This document shows positions 8,429 to 16,399 of a stretch of DNA of 64,000 nt, one piece after another (the stretch's first letter is position 1; every line of letters begins with the position of its first letter). The translations under genes and the position numbers were made by a program. The stretch lies in contig NZ_JBHTJP010000035.1 in NCBI RefSeq assembly GCF_042676025.1, forward strand, positions 372,001 through 436,000, in the 5' to 3' direction. Source of the stretch: Salinimicrobium gaetbulicola. Lineage in GTDB: Bacteria > Bacteroidota > Bacteroidia > Flavobacteriales > Flavobacteriaceae. A model generated the notes under the pieces. That model was not told the DNA's origin. It ran no database searches and saw nothing but the letters and a program-made list of their open reading frames with translations.

Positions 8429-8559
8429 TGCAAAAAGGTGTACCAATAGACGACCAGACTTTTGACTTGTTAAGGTTTTTAAGTGGTCATGGATGGTGGC
8501 TGTTGATCGCAATCGCCCTGGTATTTCTTGTTATCTACAAGAAGGTGAAAGATAAGTGA
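8428..8559 (+). CDS. Tiny single-span membrane protein (43 aa)
   Basis: A 43-codon frame starting inside the previous stop codon (TAATG). An N-terminal polar stretch with DDQTFD is followed by a helix (WWLLIAIALVFLVIY) and the basic tail KKVKDK. Its stop abuts the stop of the convergent oxygenase gene with no base between (TGA|TCA). Function unknown; possibly a small partner of a membrane complex together with the two preceding mini-proteins. Confidence 0.5.
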   Translation: MQKGVPIDDQTFDLLRFLSGHGWWLLIAIALVFLVIYKKVKDK

Positions 8560-9183
8560 TCATCGTGTCTTCAACCAGCCTGTAATACTTAGTCTTTCGG
8601 TTTTGACGGGTTTTACCTCGTGCTCTAAGATCTGACTTTCAAAGATCACCACGCGACCCGGAAAAGGGTAAATCGTAGTTTCTACTTCATTGCCGTTCTC
8701 GTTCTTGTAAATAACAAGCTCGCCCCCATATTCAGGTTTCCAGTCCTGCTCGTTGAGGTAACAAACCAGGGAAAGTTTACGTCTGTCGTCATTCTGGAAA
8801 GTGTCCAGGTGGCGTTTGTAGAAGGTTCCCTCGGGATATAAAGCGTAATGGAACTCTTTATGAAGGATCCCTAAATAACAGGTGCGGTTAAGGTATTCTA
8901 CAAAGTCATTTATCTTTCTAAAGAAGGTCTTTTCAGCTTCTCTAGCTTCAGATTCGTTGAGCCACAAAATAAAATCTCCACGGATCGATTTTTCAATCAA
9001 TTCGTTCGTGCGGTTTCCAATGGCTGCCTTTTTGAAATTATCCTCTTCAAATTTTTCCCAGAGAGAGTTTCTCAACTGGGCCACTTCAGGCAGATCAAAG
9101 AAATCTTCAATTATAGAATACTGCTTTTCGAGCAGGTCTGATATGATTTTTTCGTAAACCGGAACTTCTACAATTTCTACCAT
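8560..9183 (-). CDS. 2-oxoglutarate/Fe(II)-dependent oxygenase (prolyl 4-hydroxylase-like)
   Basis: A 207-residue protein with the whole iron and cosubstrate set: HLD gives His125 and Asp127, LEHEV gives His188, and ERLSITGW gives Arg197, the 2-oxoglutarate carboxylate contact. The arrangement fits the SM-20/prolyl hydroxylase class of cupin-fold oxygenases acting in the cytosol; the substrate (protein prolyl or other side chain, or a small molecule) is unknown. It is transcribed alone, toward the tiny membrane-protein genes. Confidence 0.88.
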   Translation of the reverse strand: MVEIVEVPVYEKIISDLLEKQYSIIEDFFDLPEVAQLRNSLWEKFEEDNFKKAAIGNRTNELIEKSIRGDFILWLNESEAREAEKTFFRKINDFVEYLNRTCYLGILHKEFHYALYPEGTFYKRHLDTFQNDDRRKLSLVCYLNEQDWKPEYGGELVIYKNENGNEVETTIYPFPGRVVIFESQILEHEVKPVKTERLSITGWLKTR

Positions 9184-9202
9184 TATATTTTTTAAAAGCC
9201 CA

Positions 9203-9210
9203 CAAATGTA
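9203..9210 (-). promoter_or_regulatory. Promoter -7 box of the 2OG oxygenase gene
   Basis: The minus strand reads TACATTTG (full TAnnTTTG match), 19 bases before the start codon. No good TTTG partner is seen. Confidence 0.5.
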
Positions 9211-9313
9211 TATTGAAATCGAATACGTTGAGCGATTTTTTTTCGTTCAAAAGTTAATTTTTCAAGTGACTTTTTTGAGGTTTTCCGGAGGAATGAGGCC
9301 AACAAAAAACCCG

Positions 9314-9321
9314 TATCTTTG
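9314..9321 (+). promoter_or_regulatory. Promoter -7 box of queD
   Basis: TATCTTTG followed by C, a full match to TAnnTTTG, 14 bases before the start codon. No preQ1-type riboswitch is recognisable because the predicted leader is only about ten bases. Confidence 0.6.
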
Positions 9322-9335
9322 CAAAAATTTGTTTT

Positions 9336-9788
9336 ATGGGTTTAATCAGGATCACCAAGAAGTTTTCATTTGAAACCGGCCATGCGCTGTATGGATATGA
9401 CGGAAAATGTAAGAATGTGCACGGGCACAGTTATAAACTGGACGTAACTGTGATTGGAGAACCCATTTCTGATAAGAAAAATGTCAAGTTAGGAATGGTG
9501 ATCGATTTTGGAGACCTTAAGAAGATCGTGAAACAGGAAGTTGTAGATGTGTTTGATCACGCTACGGTCTTCAATAAGAATACTCCCCATGTGGATTTAG
9601 CAAAGGAACTGGAAGACAGAGGTCACACGGTGATCCTGGTAGATTACCAGCCAACCAGTGAAAACATGATCCAGGATTTCGCAGCTAAGATCCAAAAAAG
9701 GCTTCCAAAGCATATTAAGTTATTCTCCTTGAGATTACAGGAGACTGAGACTTCTTATGCTGAATGGTATGCTTCAGATAATCGCTAG
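9336..9788 (+). CDS. queD: 6-carboxy-5,6,7,8-tetrahydropterin synthase (QueD/6-pyruvoyl-tetrahydropterin synthase family)
   Basis: A 150-residue protein, full length for the family. Zinc ligands are His16 (FETGHALYG) and His29/His31 (CKNVHGHSY), with catalytic Cys25 four residues earlier. The C-terminal LQETETSYAEWY supplies the conserved Glu that binds the pterin. Family knowledge: it turns dihydroneopterin triphosphate into 6-carboxy-tetrahydropterin, the first dedicated step to preQ0 and queuosine. Other que genes are not in the window. It ends with a 4-base convergent overlap with the esterase gene. Confidence 0.9.
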   Translation: MGLIRITKKFSFETGHALYGYDGKCKNVHGHSYKLDVTVIGEPISDKKNVKLGMVIDFGDLKKIVKQEVVDVFDHATVFNKNTPHVDLAKELEDRGHTVILVDYQPTSENMIQDFAAKIQKRLPKHIKLFSLRLQETETSYAEWYASDNR

Positions 9789-10435
9789 GCTTTTTTTGCT
9801 TTTCCCGGGTATCCGAAGATAAAGTTGTTCGCAACTCCCAATTCCCCCGGCAAGATAACATGACCCGCATCTTTGTAGATACGAAACTCTACTCTGGCAT
9901 TTTTATTCTTCAGGATCTCGGCGGTTTGCTCCACCCTTTCTAGCGGGACATGCGAATCGGGGTCGCTGGTGCCAAGATAGATTGGGGTTTCCTGAAAGTC
10001 GGTAATATAATTTCCGGTATTGATATTCTTTCCGATCAACCCTCCTATGATCGCGATTATTCCACCGTATTTTTTAGCATTTCGGGTTGCATATTCCAGC
10101 GCCAGGCATGCACCCTGGGAAAATCCGAAGAAATAGATGTTCTCTGAAGGGATTCCCTGTTTATTTAAATCCAGCTCTAAGTCATGCAACAATTCTAACG
10201 CTGAATCTAGCCAGGGTTGGTTTTGCTCGTCAGGCGCCATAAATGAAAGCGGGTACCAACTGTTATTATAGGCCTGTGGTGCTACCAATGCAAACTCTTC
10301 ATCTATTTTAAGATGATCTGCCAGACCCAGAATATCTTCAGCAAATCCACCTCTTCCGTGGATCATTACCAGGACTTTTTTTGCTTTTTCAACCGAAGTT
10401 CCGGCATATTTGAAGTTTTTCTCGTGAAGCATCAT
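9785..10435 (-). CDS. Carboxylesterase/phospholipase family hydrolase (MhqD-like)
   Basis: A 216-residue alpha/beta hydrolase with HGRGG as oxyanion segment and GFSQGACLALEYA as nucleophile elbow; the Asp and His are in YLGTSDPDSHVP and KDAGHVI. It is the second gene of a pair, its ATG overlapping the dioxygenase stop by 4 bases. In Bacillus the MhqO dioxygenase and MhqD hydrolase are part of the hydroquinone/quinone stress response, and this pair has the same composition, so a role in detoxifying quinone-like compounds is inferred. Confidence 0.82.
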   Translation of the reverse strand: MMLHEKNFKYAGTSVEKAKKVLVMIHGRGGFAEDILGLADHLKIDEEFALVAPQAYNNSWYPLSFMAPDEQNQPWLDSALELLHDLELDLNKQGIPSENIYFFGFSQGACLALEYATRNAKKYGGIIAIIGGLIGKNINTGNYITDFQETPIYLGTSDPDSHVPLERVEQTAEILKNKNARVEFRIYKDAGHVILPGELGVANNFIFGYPGKAKKA

Positions 10436-11385
10436 TTAAATTTTAATGGGTTAGTTTGTACGGGCTTGACAGCCTTTTCGATCAGATCTCTCTTGGGCTC
10501 ATATTGAGGTGGAAGTTTTAATTCCTCTCCAAGCTTGTCAGGAGCTTCATCCACATCAAATCCCGGCTTGGCGGTAGCAACTTCAAAAAGTACTCCGCCT
10601 GGTTCCCTGAAGTAAATGGACTTAAAATATTGACGATCTAAGGTCATGGTAGGTTGTAGTCCTTGCTTGAAGATCTTTTCCCTCACTTTAGCCTGAGTAT
10701 CCTTATCGGGAGTATTAAAGGCGATGTGATGAACCGTTCCGCCACCACCAATGCCCTTAGATGCGTTCGGGGTTGCGAGGATATCAATGTAATTTCCCGG
10801 TGAGTCTGTAGCTGCAAATCTAAACCTGTTACCTTTTTCAGCGATCAGCTTATGGTCCATAACCTCGGTGAGTAAACCTCCCGTGCGCTCATAGCCGTCC
10901 TGCCAGATCTCTACACCGTAAAATCCTTTTATTGAATGCTCAAGAGGAATTGCACCATATGAAAATCCTTTTCGGGTATCATTTTCACTGAATACCAGTT
11001 CCAGACCCAGTCCGTCAGGATCTTCAAAAGATATGACCACTTCTCCATTAAATCTTTCCTGGGCAGGTTTATGAGTTATGTTGTATTTTTTCAGGCGTTC
11101 TTCCCAATAGGAAATTGAAGCGTAGGGTACAGAAAAGCTGGTGACATTGAGCATTCCTTTACCGTGTTTTCCTTGGATGATACCTTCATAAGGAAAAAAG
11201 GTTAAGATGGAACCGGGAGAACCGGTCTCATCCCCGTAATAGAAATGGTAAACATCTGGGGCATCAAAATTGACCGTTTTTTTCACCATCCTCAATCCCA
11301 GAATTCCTGTGTAGAAATCAATGTTTTGCTGAGGTTCACCTGCAAGTGCAGTGATGTGATGGATCCCCGAAATCAATTTTTCCAT
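10432..11385 (-). CDS. Ring-cleaving dioxygenase of the VOC/glyoxalase fold (MhqO-like)
   Basis: A 317-residue protein of two VOC domains. Metal-ligand positions are visible as GIHHITAL at the start, TVHHIAFNTP at about residue 215 and GGVLFEVAT near residue 265. The start at 11385 (MEKLISGIHH) was chosen because the family begins there; a Met 12 codons upstream gives an extension without homology. It is co-translated with the downstream MhqD-like esterase. Likely opens hydroquinone or related rings; other VOC dioxygenases cannot be excluded. Confidence 0.85.
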   Translation of the reverse strand: MEKLISGIHHITALAGEPQQNIDFYTGILGLRMVKKTVNFDAPDVYHFYYGDETGSPGSILTFFPYEGIIQGKHGKGMLNVTSFSVPYASISYWEERLKKYNITHKPAQERFNGEVVISFEDPDGLGLELVFSENDTRKGFSYGAIPLEHSIKGFYGVEIWQDGYERTGGLLTEVMDHKLIAEKGNRFRFAATDSPGNYIDILATPNASKGIGGGGTVHHIAFNTPDKDTQAKVREKIFKQGLQPTMTLDRQYFKSIYFREPGGVLFEVATAKPGFDVDEAPDKLGEELKLPPQYEPKRDLIEKAVKPVQTNPLKFK

Positions 11386-11518
11386 AGCCTTGTTTTTTCT
11401 AAAGATACAGCTCTTTGTCAAAAATTCAAAGATGGCGGTTAGCCACTAAAAGATCAGTTTTAAGGGTAGTGTTTTATCTTAGAATATTTTAACTATATCT
11501 TTACGGCAAATTTGTACA

Positions 11519-12271
11519 ATGGAAATTCCTCAAGGGAAAAAGATCTATTTTTCAAGCGATAATCATTTAGGCGCGCCTACCGCGGAAGAAAGCAAACCCC
11601 GTGAAGAGAAATTCGTGGCCTGGCTGGATCACGTGAGCGAAGACGCTGCGGCTATTTTTTTGCTGGGAGATCTTTTTGATTTCTGGTTCGAGTACAAACA
11701 TGTAGTTCCTAAAGGCTTCGTTCGTGTACTGGGGAAACTCGCTCAACTGAGAGACCGCGGAATTCCCATCTATTTTTTCGTAGGGAATCATGACCTGTGG
11801 ATGAATGATTACTTTGAAAGGGAACTTAATATTCCGGTTTTTCACAAACCGAAAGAATTTGTCTTTAATAATAAAAAATTCCTGATTGGTCACGGCGACG
11901 GGCTGGGTCCCGGAGATAAAGGTTATAAATGCATGAAAAAAGTGTTTACAAATCCTTTTGCGAAATGGCTTTACAGGTGGTTGCATCCTGATATTGGTGT
12001 TCCCCTGGCGCAGTATTTTTCAGTAAAGAACAAGGCGATTTCCGGGGACGAAGATGTAGAGTTCCTGGGAGAGGAAAAGGAATGGCTGGTACAGTACTGC
12101 AGACGTAAACTTGAATCAACCCACTTCGATTATTTCGTATTCGGTCACAGGCATCTGCCATTGAACATCAAATTGACGGAAAGGTCTACCTATATTAATT
12201 TAGGAGACTGGATCAACTACTACACTTACGGAGAATTTGACGGGAAGGAACTTCAGCTGAAGGAATGGTAA
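11519..12271 (+). CDS. lpxH: UDP-2,3-diacylglucosamine diphosphatase (LpxH-type metallophosphoesterase)
   Basis: A 250-residue calcineurin-like phosphoesterase. Metal motifs appear in order: SDNHLGAP, LLGDLFDFWFEY, FVGNHDLWM, LIGHGDGLGPGD and FGHRHLP. The wording of these motifs fits the LpxH branch, which removes UMP from UDP-2,3-diacylglucosamine at the inner membrane in lipid A synthesis. A near-consensus promoter box (TATCTTTA) lies about 15 bases upstream. Single-gene unit. A paralogous Bacteroidota phosphoesterase with other substrate is the main alternative. Confidence 0.8.
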   Translation: MEIPQGKKIYFSSDNHLGAPTAEESKPREEKFVAWLDHVSEDAAAIFLLGDLFDFWFEYKHVVPKGFVRVLGKLAQLRDRGIPIYFFVGNHDLWMNDYFERELNIPVFHKPKEFVFNNKKFLIGHGDGLGPGDKGYKCMKKVFTNPFAKWLYRWLHPDIGVPLAQYFSVKNKAISGDEDVEFLGEEKEWLVQYCRRKLESTHFDYFVFGHRHLPLNIKLTERSTYINLGDWINYYTYGEFDGKELQLKEW

Positions 12272-12442
12272 TTCTTTGAACTTGAATACTATCATTTTTC
12301 GACTTTAAGATACCTTTTTTGGTGACTACAGGAATTGTGGAATTCTTCGGTCATAAAATCTTTTAAAAAACAGGATATTTTTAACCTCTTAAACTTCAAT
12401 CGTTTTCGCGGGTTTAATGTTAATTAGTTTCAGCTTTTCACT

Positions 12443-12485
12443 GATATATATCATAAATAGGGGCTTTGTGTAGGGATACCTTTAT
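12443..12485 (+). promoter_or_regulatory. FNR/CRP-like palindrome and promoter before the universal stress gene
   Basis: TGATATATATCA (12443-12454) is a perfect 12-base palindrome whose half-sites match the TTGAT-N4-ATCAA type of Crp/Fnr operators. A near-consensus -7 box TACCTTTA follows at 12478-12485, placing the palindrome centre about 43 bases before the expected transcription start, the spacing of a class II activator site. No TTTG element is at the -33 position, which fits an activator-dependent promoter. The rest of the 258-base gap (12272-12529) shows nothing else. Confidence 0.4.
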
Positions 12486-12529
12486 AGGGCAAATAGGAAT
12501 TTCATTTTTCACCTATACAAGTTCATATC

Positions 12530-13309
12530 ATGAAAAACCTCCTTATTCCCTTCGATTTTTCTGAAGTAGCCAAAAATGCTTTAGATTACGCAGTAAAATT
12601 TTCCGAGCCCGATCCGTCAATTACAATACATCTACTTCACGTTTCTGATGGAAGTATAACTAATAAAGAGATCAACGACAGATTTGAAGAAGTTCTGGCA
12701 AAATATAAGTCACACTTATATCCAAGGCTCTATCCCTTTGTGAAGAAAGGAAAGTTGATTCCTACTATTTTAGAAATGCAGGAGGAATTAAACGTTGACC
12801 TGGTTATCATGGGTACCAGTGGTGCCGAATTGGATGAAGAAGATCTGGTAACCCGTACCTCTTTATTTGTTCAAGCGGCAGATCTACCAATTTTGGTGAT
12901 CCCTGAAAAACATAAAAAATTCAGATTAGACACTATTATTCTTTCCCTGGGCCAGGAGGAGATCGCAGACAGGTCTCCGCTTTATAAGTTGTTGGAAGTT
13001 TCAAGGAAGTTTCAGGCAAAAGTACATGTTCTTACTGTACAGAACACGCCAGTCCTTGTGGCTCATTCTGAAGTGGATGAAAGCAATGAAAACACCCTTC
13101 AATATTTCCTTGATATGTTCTATTCGCATCACTCCTTTACTGAAAATGAAGATATAGAAAAAGGTATTCTAGGGTATATAAAAAAGAATGACATGGATAT
13201 GTTGGCGATCATGCCAAGGACGCACCTTAAGAACGGTGAAGCCTCGCAGGGCCGTCTGACACATTATTTAACACTTCACACAGAGGTTCCGTTACTCGTT
13301 CTAAACTAA
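12530..13309 (+). CDS. Universal stress protein, tandem UspA domains
   Basis: A 259-residue cytosolic protein of two UspA-like domains. The first begins MKNLLIPFDFSEVAKNALDYA and ends with the nucleotide-binding-like stretch VIMGTSGAEL through LPILVIP; the second half (from about residue 140) is less conserved and ends in VPLLVLN. Family members bind ATP or sense stress such as hypoxia. A Crp/Fnr-like palindrome upstream suggests oxygen or energy-dependent control, which is inference. Confidence 0.88.
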   Translation: MKNLLIPFDFSEVAKNALDYAVKFSEPDPSITIHLLHVSDGSITNKEINDRFEEVLAKYKSHLYPRLYPFVKKGKLIPTILEMQEELNVDLVIMGTSGAELDEEDLVTRTSLFVQAADLPILVIPEKHKKFRLDTIILSLGQEEIADRSPLYKLLEVSRKFQAKVHVLTVQNTPVLVAHSEVDESNENTLQYFLDMFYSHHSFTENEDIEKGILGYIKKNDMDMLAIMPRTHLKNGEASQGRLTHYLTLHTEVPLLVLN

Positions 13310-13423
13310 AAGAATAGCAAAAATCTGTACTTAGATGAAAATCTCTCTAAGACGTTACGCCAACCTAATTGATTATCATCATAAAGTGCCTATAGGCTTA
13401 TCTAAAAATTTAAATCTCAGGGT

Positions 13424-13447
13424 CAAAACCGTTAAAAAGCGGTTTTG
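13424..13447 (+). terminator. Inverted repeat after the universal stress gene, possible terminator
   Basis: CAAAACCG and CGGTTTTG form a perfect 8-bp stem with an 8-base loop. There is no good T-tract after it, so it may be a weak terminator or a structure at the 5' end of the epimerase message. Confidence 0.35.
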
Positions 13448-13468
13448 CCTGTAAATAAATCAGCTAAC

Positions 13469-13876
13469 ATGAAACCTACTCATATTGAACATATAGGAAT
13501 AGCAGTAAAGGATCTTGAATCTTCCATCCAGTTTTATGAAGAGAAAATGGGACTGTTCTGTTATCGGGTAGAAGAAGTGCCGGAACAAAAAGTGAAAACC
13601 GCCTTTTTTAAAATTGGTCAGACAAAAATAGAATTACTTGAATCAACTTCCCCCGATGGTCCCGTTGGAAAATTTGTAGAAAAGCATGGAGAAGGTTTAC
13701 ACCACCTCGCTTTTGCCGTTGAAGATCTTCAGGAAAATCTAGCAGAACTGGAAGAAAAGGAAGTGGGGCTTATAGATCGTACGCCAAGGATTGGTGCGGA
13801 AAGTTTGAATATAGCCTTTCTTCATCCAAAATCAACTTTTGGGGTATTAACCGAATTGTGCGAACAAACTAAATAA
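13469..13876 (+). CDS. mce: Methylmalonyl-CoA epimerase
   Basis: A 135-residue VOC-fold protein, normal length for the family. It starts HIEHIGIAVKDLESS with the first metal His, has LHHLAFAVED in the middle (second His) and ends with GVLTELCEQ, whose Glu is a metal ligand. The ATG at 13469 is preferred over an upstream TTG. It interconverts the methylmalonyl-CoA stereoisomers between propionyl-CoA and succinyl-CoA. In related bacteria it usually heads an operon for a Na+-pumping methylmalonyl-CoA decarboxylase; here that operon is reduced to the remnant just downstream. Confidence 0.88.
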   Translation: MKPTHIEHIGIAVKDLESSIQFYEEKMGLFCYRVEEVPEQKVKTAFFKIGQTKIELLESTSPDGPVGKFVEKHGEGLHHLAFAVEDLQENLAELEEKEVGLIDRTPRIGAESLNIAFLHPKSTFGVLTELCEQTK

Positions 13877-14230
13877 TTACCTAATTCAGGACAGGATAAA
13901 GTCAATGAATTGATAAGTAAGCGGGAAGCCGCACGGTTAGGAGGAGGTCAAAAAAGAATTGATGCCCAGCACGAAAAGGGAAAATTAACTGCCGGAGGAC
14001 TCATTTTCGCTAAGGTGATGAACCTGTTCCTTAGAAAGAACAATAAGATAAACCCACTTATTGGTGCTGCCTGAGTTTCGGCGGTGCCTGATAGTGCCAG
14101 AGTTGTTCAGGTAGAAGGTATTAAAAGTGATCCTTCCAATCATTTATTGATGCATGCAATGGCTCCGAATGTAAGTGGTGTGATAGGCTCTGCGGTGGCC
14201 GCAGGTATTATGATGAGTTTCCTGAGTTAG
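13877..14230 (+). pseudogene. In-frame remnant joining the start of mmdA to the end of oadB
   Basis: Read in the epimerase frame, codons after its stop give DKVNELISKREAARLGGGQK and RIDAQHEKGKLTA, the N terminus of the acyl-CoA carboxyltransferase subunit (MmdA). At about 13993 this passes without a break into GGLIFAKVMNLFLRKNNKIN, PLIGAA, stop, VSAVPDSARVVQ and HAMAPNVSGVIGSAVAAGIM, the C terminus of the Na+-pumping decarboxylase beta subunit (OadB/MmdB). The single internal TGA (14072-14074) stands where the family has Gly (GAAGVSAVP), a one-base change from GGA. No ATG remains at the expected mmdA start. A deletion removed most of mmdA, the small and biotin subunits and most of oadB. A terminator follows. 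Confidence 0.88.
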
Positions 14231-14245
14231 AAAAGTATGGAAAAT

Positions 14246-14273
14246 AAAAAAGGTGGATAGCTCCACCTTTTTT
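14246..14273. terminator. Bidirectional terminator after the mmdA/oadB remnant
   Basis: A perfect 12-bp stem AAAAAAGGTGGA/TCCACCTTTTTT with a TAGC loop. It ends the former decarboxylase operon and could also serve the convergent purF gene. The 150 bases from here to the purF stop hold no other feature I can see. Confidence 0.9.
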
Positions 14274-14425
14274 GCCCCAAATCTACCATGAACTTAACCT
14301 ACTTATGTTATGGCTTAGCTAAGGTAAATAATAATATGAGTCTGGCATATACTTTTAGATTAAGTGCATAAATAATAGTTAAACTACACTTCTAAAATAT
14401 TAACTGTCAGAAAATCAGTGTTATA

Positions 14426-16324
14426 TTAATAAGCCCGGTCTGTATTACCTTCGTAGAAATTCATAAAGGCCCTGTTAACCACCCTGTTACCTCCAGGGGT
14501 GGGGTAGTTTCCAGTGAAATACCAGTCCCCTAAATTATGAGGGCACGCCTTATGCAAATTCTCAACTGTCTGGTAAATGATTTTGACCTCTGCCTTTACA
14601 CTTTCCTCACTTAAAAGTTCAGCGATCTTATCTGATATTTGCTGATCTGTAAAGGGTTCATAGATCTCTTTTACGAAGTTTTGAACTTCCTTATCGTCAA
14701 GATCCACCTGCTTTTTACATTTTTCGTAGACTTCTTCTATAATATCATATTTGCCGTTCTCTTTAAGCAACTCCAGGGTCGCCTGGAAAGCTACCAGGTT
14801 TTCAAGACGGGCCATATCAATACCATAACAGTCTGGATAACGGATTTGGGGAGCAGAGGATACCACTACAATTTTCTTAGGATTGGTGCGGTCCAGCATT
14901 TTAATGATACTCTTTTTAAGAGTTGTTCCCCTTACTATACTGTCGTCGATGATCACCAGGCTGTCTTCAGGTTTTACAACACCATATGTAACGTCGTAAA
15001 CGTGAGCTACCAGATCATCCCGACTGCTGTCTTCAGTGATGAATGTTCTTAATTTCGCATCTTTGATAGCGATCTTTTCGGTGCGAAGACGGTGTGCAAG
15101 TATTTCCTGTAAGCGGGCATCGGTAAGGGTTTCCTTTTCAGCGAGGATGGCTTCATTCTTTTGCTTGTTCAGCTCATCCTGGGCCGCTTCCACCATTCCG
15201 TAGAAAGAGGTTTCGGCAGTATTGGGAATAAAGGAGAAAACCGTGTTGATGGTATCGTGATTGATGGCCTTCAATACTTCAGGCATCAACAATTTCCCCA
15301 GGTTCTTACGTTCCTGATAGATCTCAGCGTCACTTCCGCGGGAGAAATAGATGCGTTCAAAAGAACAGGCCTTTCGTTCTAAGGGCTTAAGTATCTGTTT
15401 AATGCGAACCTCGCCACTTTTCTTAGTAATAATAGCATGTCCCGGAGGAAGCTCCTGAACGGCATCAAAAGCAACATTGAAAACGGTTTGAATTACCGGT
15501 CTTTCCGAAGCGACTACTACCACTTCATCATCCTGGTAATAATAAGCGGGCCTTATTCCTGCAGGGTCTCTAAGCACGAATGAATCTCCGTGTCCAAGAA
15601 GTCCTGCCATGGCATAACCCCCGTCCCAGTTTTTAGAAGACTTTTTTAGGATCTTTCCTACATTTAATTGTTCGGCAATTATTGGAGAGGCTTCTACTTT
15701 AGTGTAGCCTTCCTTTTTAAGTTTTTTGTACAACTTTCTAACCTCGTCATCCAGGAAATGACCGATCTTTTCCATTACGGTTACCGTATCGGCTTTTTCT
15801 TTAGGATGCTGCCCAAGTTCGACCAGGTTGTTGAAAAGCTGGTGCACGTTTGTCATATTGAAGTTTCCGGCAACAATAAGGTTCCTGTGCATCCAGTTGT
15901 TCTGGCGAAGGAACGGGTGAACGCTTTCCACGCTATTCTTTCCGAATGTACCGTAGCGCACGTGACCCAAAAATAATTCCCCTAAATAAGGAATATGCTT
16001 TTTTTGTAGAGCCACATCATTGGCATAATCCGGATTTGCTTTCATCTCCTCATTGATGCGGGCATTGATCTGGGCGAAAATATCCTGGATGGGCTGGGCG
16101 GCATTGGATCGAACCCTGCTAATGTAGCGATCTCCCGGCTGAGTGTTCAATTTGATGCTGGCAAAACCCGCACCGTCCTGACCACGGTTGTGCTGTTTCT
16201 CCATCATCAGGTACATTTTATTCACTCCGTAAAATGCGGTACCGTATTTCTCCTTATAATATTCAAGGGGCTTGAGAAGCCTGATCTGTGCGATCCCACA
16301 TTCATGTTTTAAAGCGTCACTCAT
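14426..16324 (-). CDS. purF: Amidophosphoribosyltransferase (PurF-like, long Bacteroidota form)
   Basis: A 632-residue enzyme, about 130 residues longer than E. coli PurF. The N-terminal class II glutamine amidotransferase domain has its catalytic Cys at position 9 (HECGIAQI), implying removal of a short propeptide, followed by HNRGQDGAG and LGHVRYGTFG. The phosphoribosyltransferase domain carries VIIDDSIVRGTTL, the PRPP loop. It makes phosphoribosylamine from PRPP and glutamine, the first step of purine synthesis. The extra ~100 C-terminal residues are of unknown role. purN lies three genes upstream on the same strand. The sequence divergence and length leave a small chance of a related phosphoribosyltransferase. 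Confidence 0.82.
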   Translation of the reverse strand: MSDALKHECGIAQIRLLKPLEYYKEKYGTAFYGVNKMYLMMEKQHNRGQDGAGFASIKLNTQPGDRYISRVRSNAAQPIQDIFAQINARINEEMKANPDYANDVALQKKHIPYLGELFLGHVRYGTFGKNSVESVHPFLRQNNWMHRNLIVAGNFNMTNVHQLFNNLVELGQHPKEKADTVTVMEKIGHFLDDEVRKLYKKLKKEGYTKVEASPIIAEQLNVGKILKKSSKNWDGGYAMAGLLGHGDSFVLRDPAGIRPAYYYQDDEVVVVASERPVIQTVFNVAFDAVQELPPGHAIITKKSGEVRIKQILKPLERKACSFERIYFSRGSDAEIYQERKNLGKLLMPEVLKAINHDTINTVFSFIPNTAETSFYGMVEAAQDELNKQKNEAILAEKETLTDARLQEILAHRLRTEKIAIKDAKLRTFITEDSSRDDLVAHVYDVTYGVVKPEDSLVIIDDSIVRGTTLKKSIIKMLDRTNPKKIVVVSSAPQIRYPDCYGIDMARLENLVAFQATLELLKENGKYDIIEEVYEKCKKQVDLDDKEVQNFVKEIYEPFTDQQISDKIAELLSEESVKAEVKIIYQTVENLHKACPHNLGDWYFTGNYPTPGGNRVVNRAFMNFYEGNTDRAY

Positions 16325-16368
16325 ATTTTTTAACTTCCTTAGGGTATTACTTTCAAAAAGTTGGTCAC

Positions 16369-16393
16369 AAAAAAAGCCCTGAAATTACAGGGC
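16369..16393 (-). terminator. Terminator of the PfkB kinase gene
   Basis: On the minus strand GCCCTG/CAGGGC with a six-base loop is followed by seven T. It separates the kinase from purF. Confidence 0.85.
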
Positions 16394-16399
16394 GTTGTT

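Noticed and set aside
9184..9335. A preQ1 riboswitch upstream of queD
   Set aside because: The predicted leader is only about ten bases and no pseudoknot-like C-rich/A-rich pattern was seen.
13335..13454. A 39-codon ATG frame between the universal stress gene and the epimerase gene
   Set aside because: Its composition is unremarkable, its end overlaps an inverted repeat, and nothing links it to a family or to translation signals. It may be chance.
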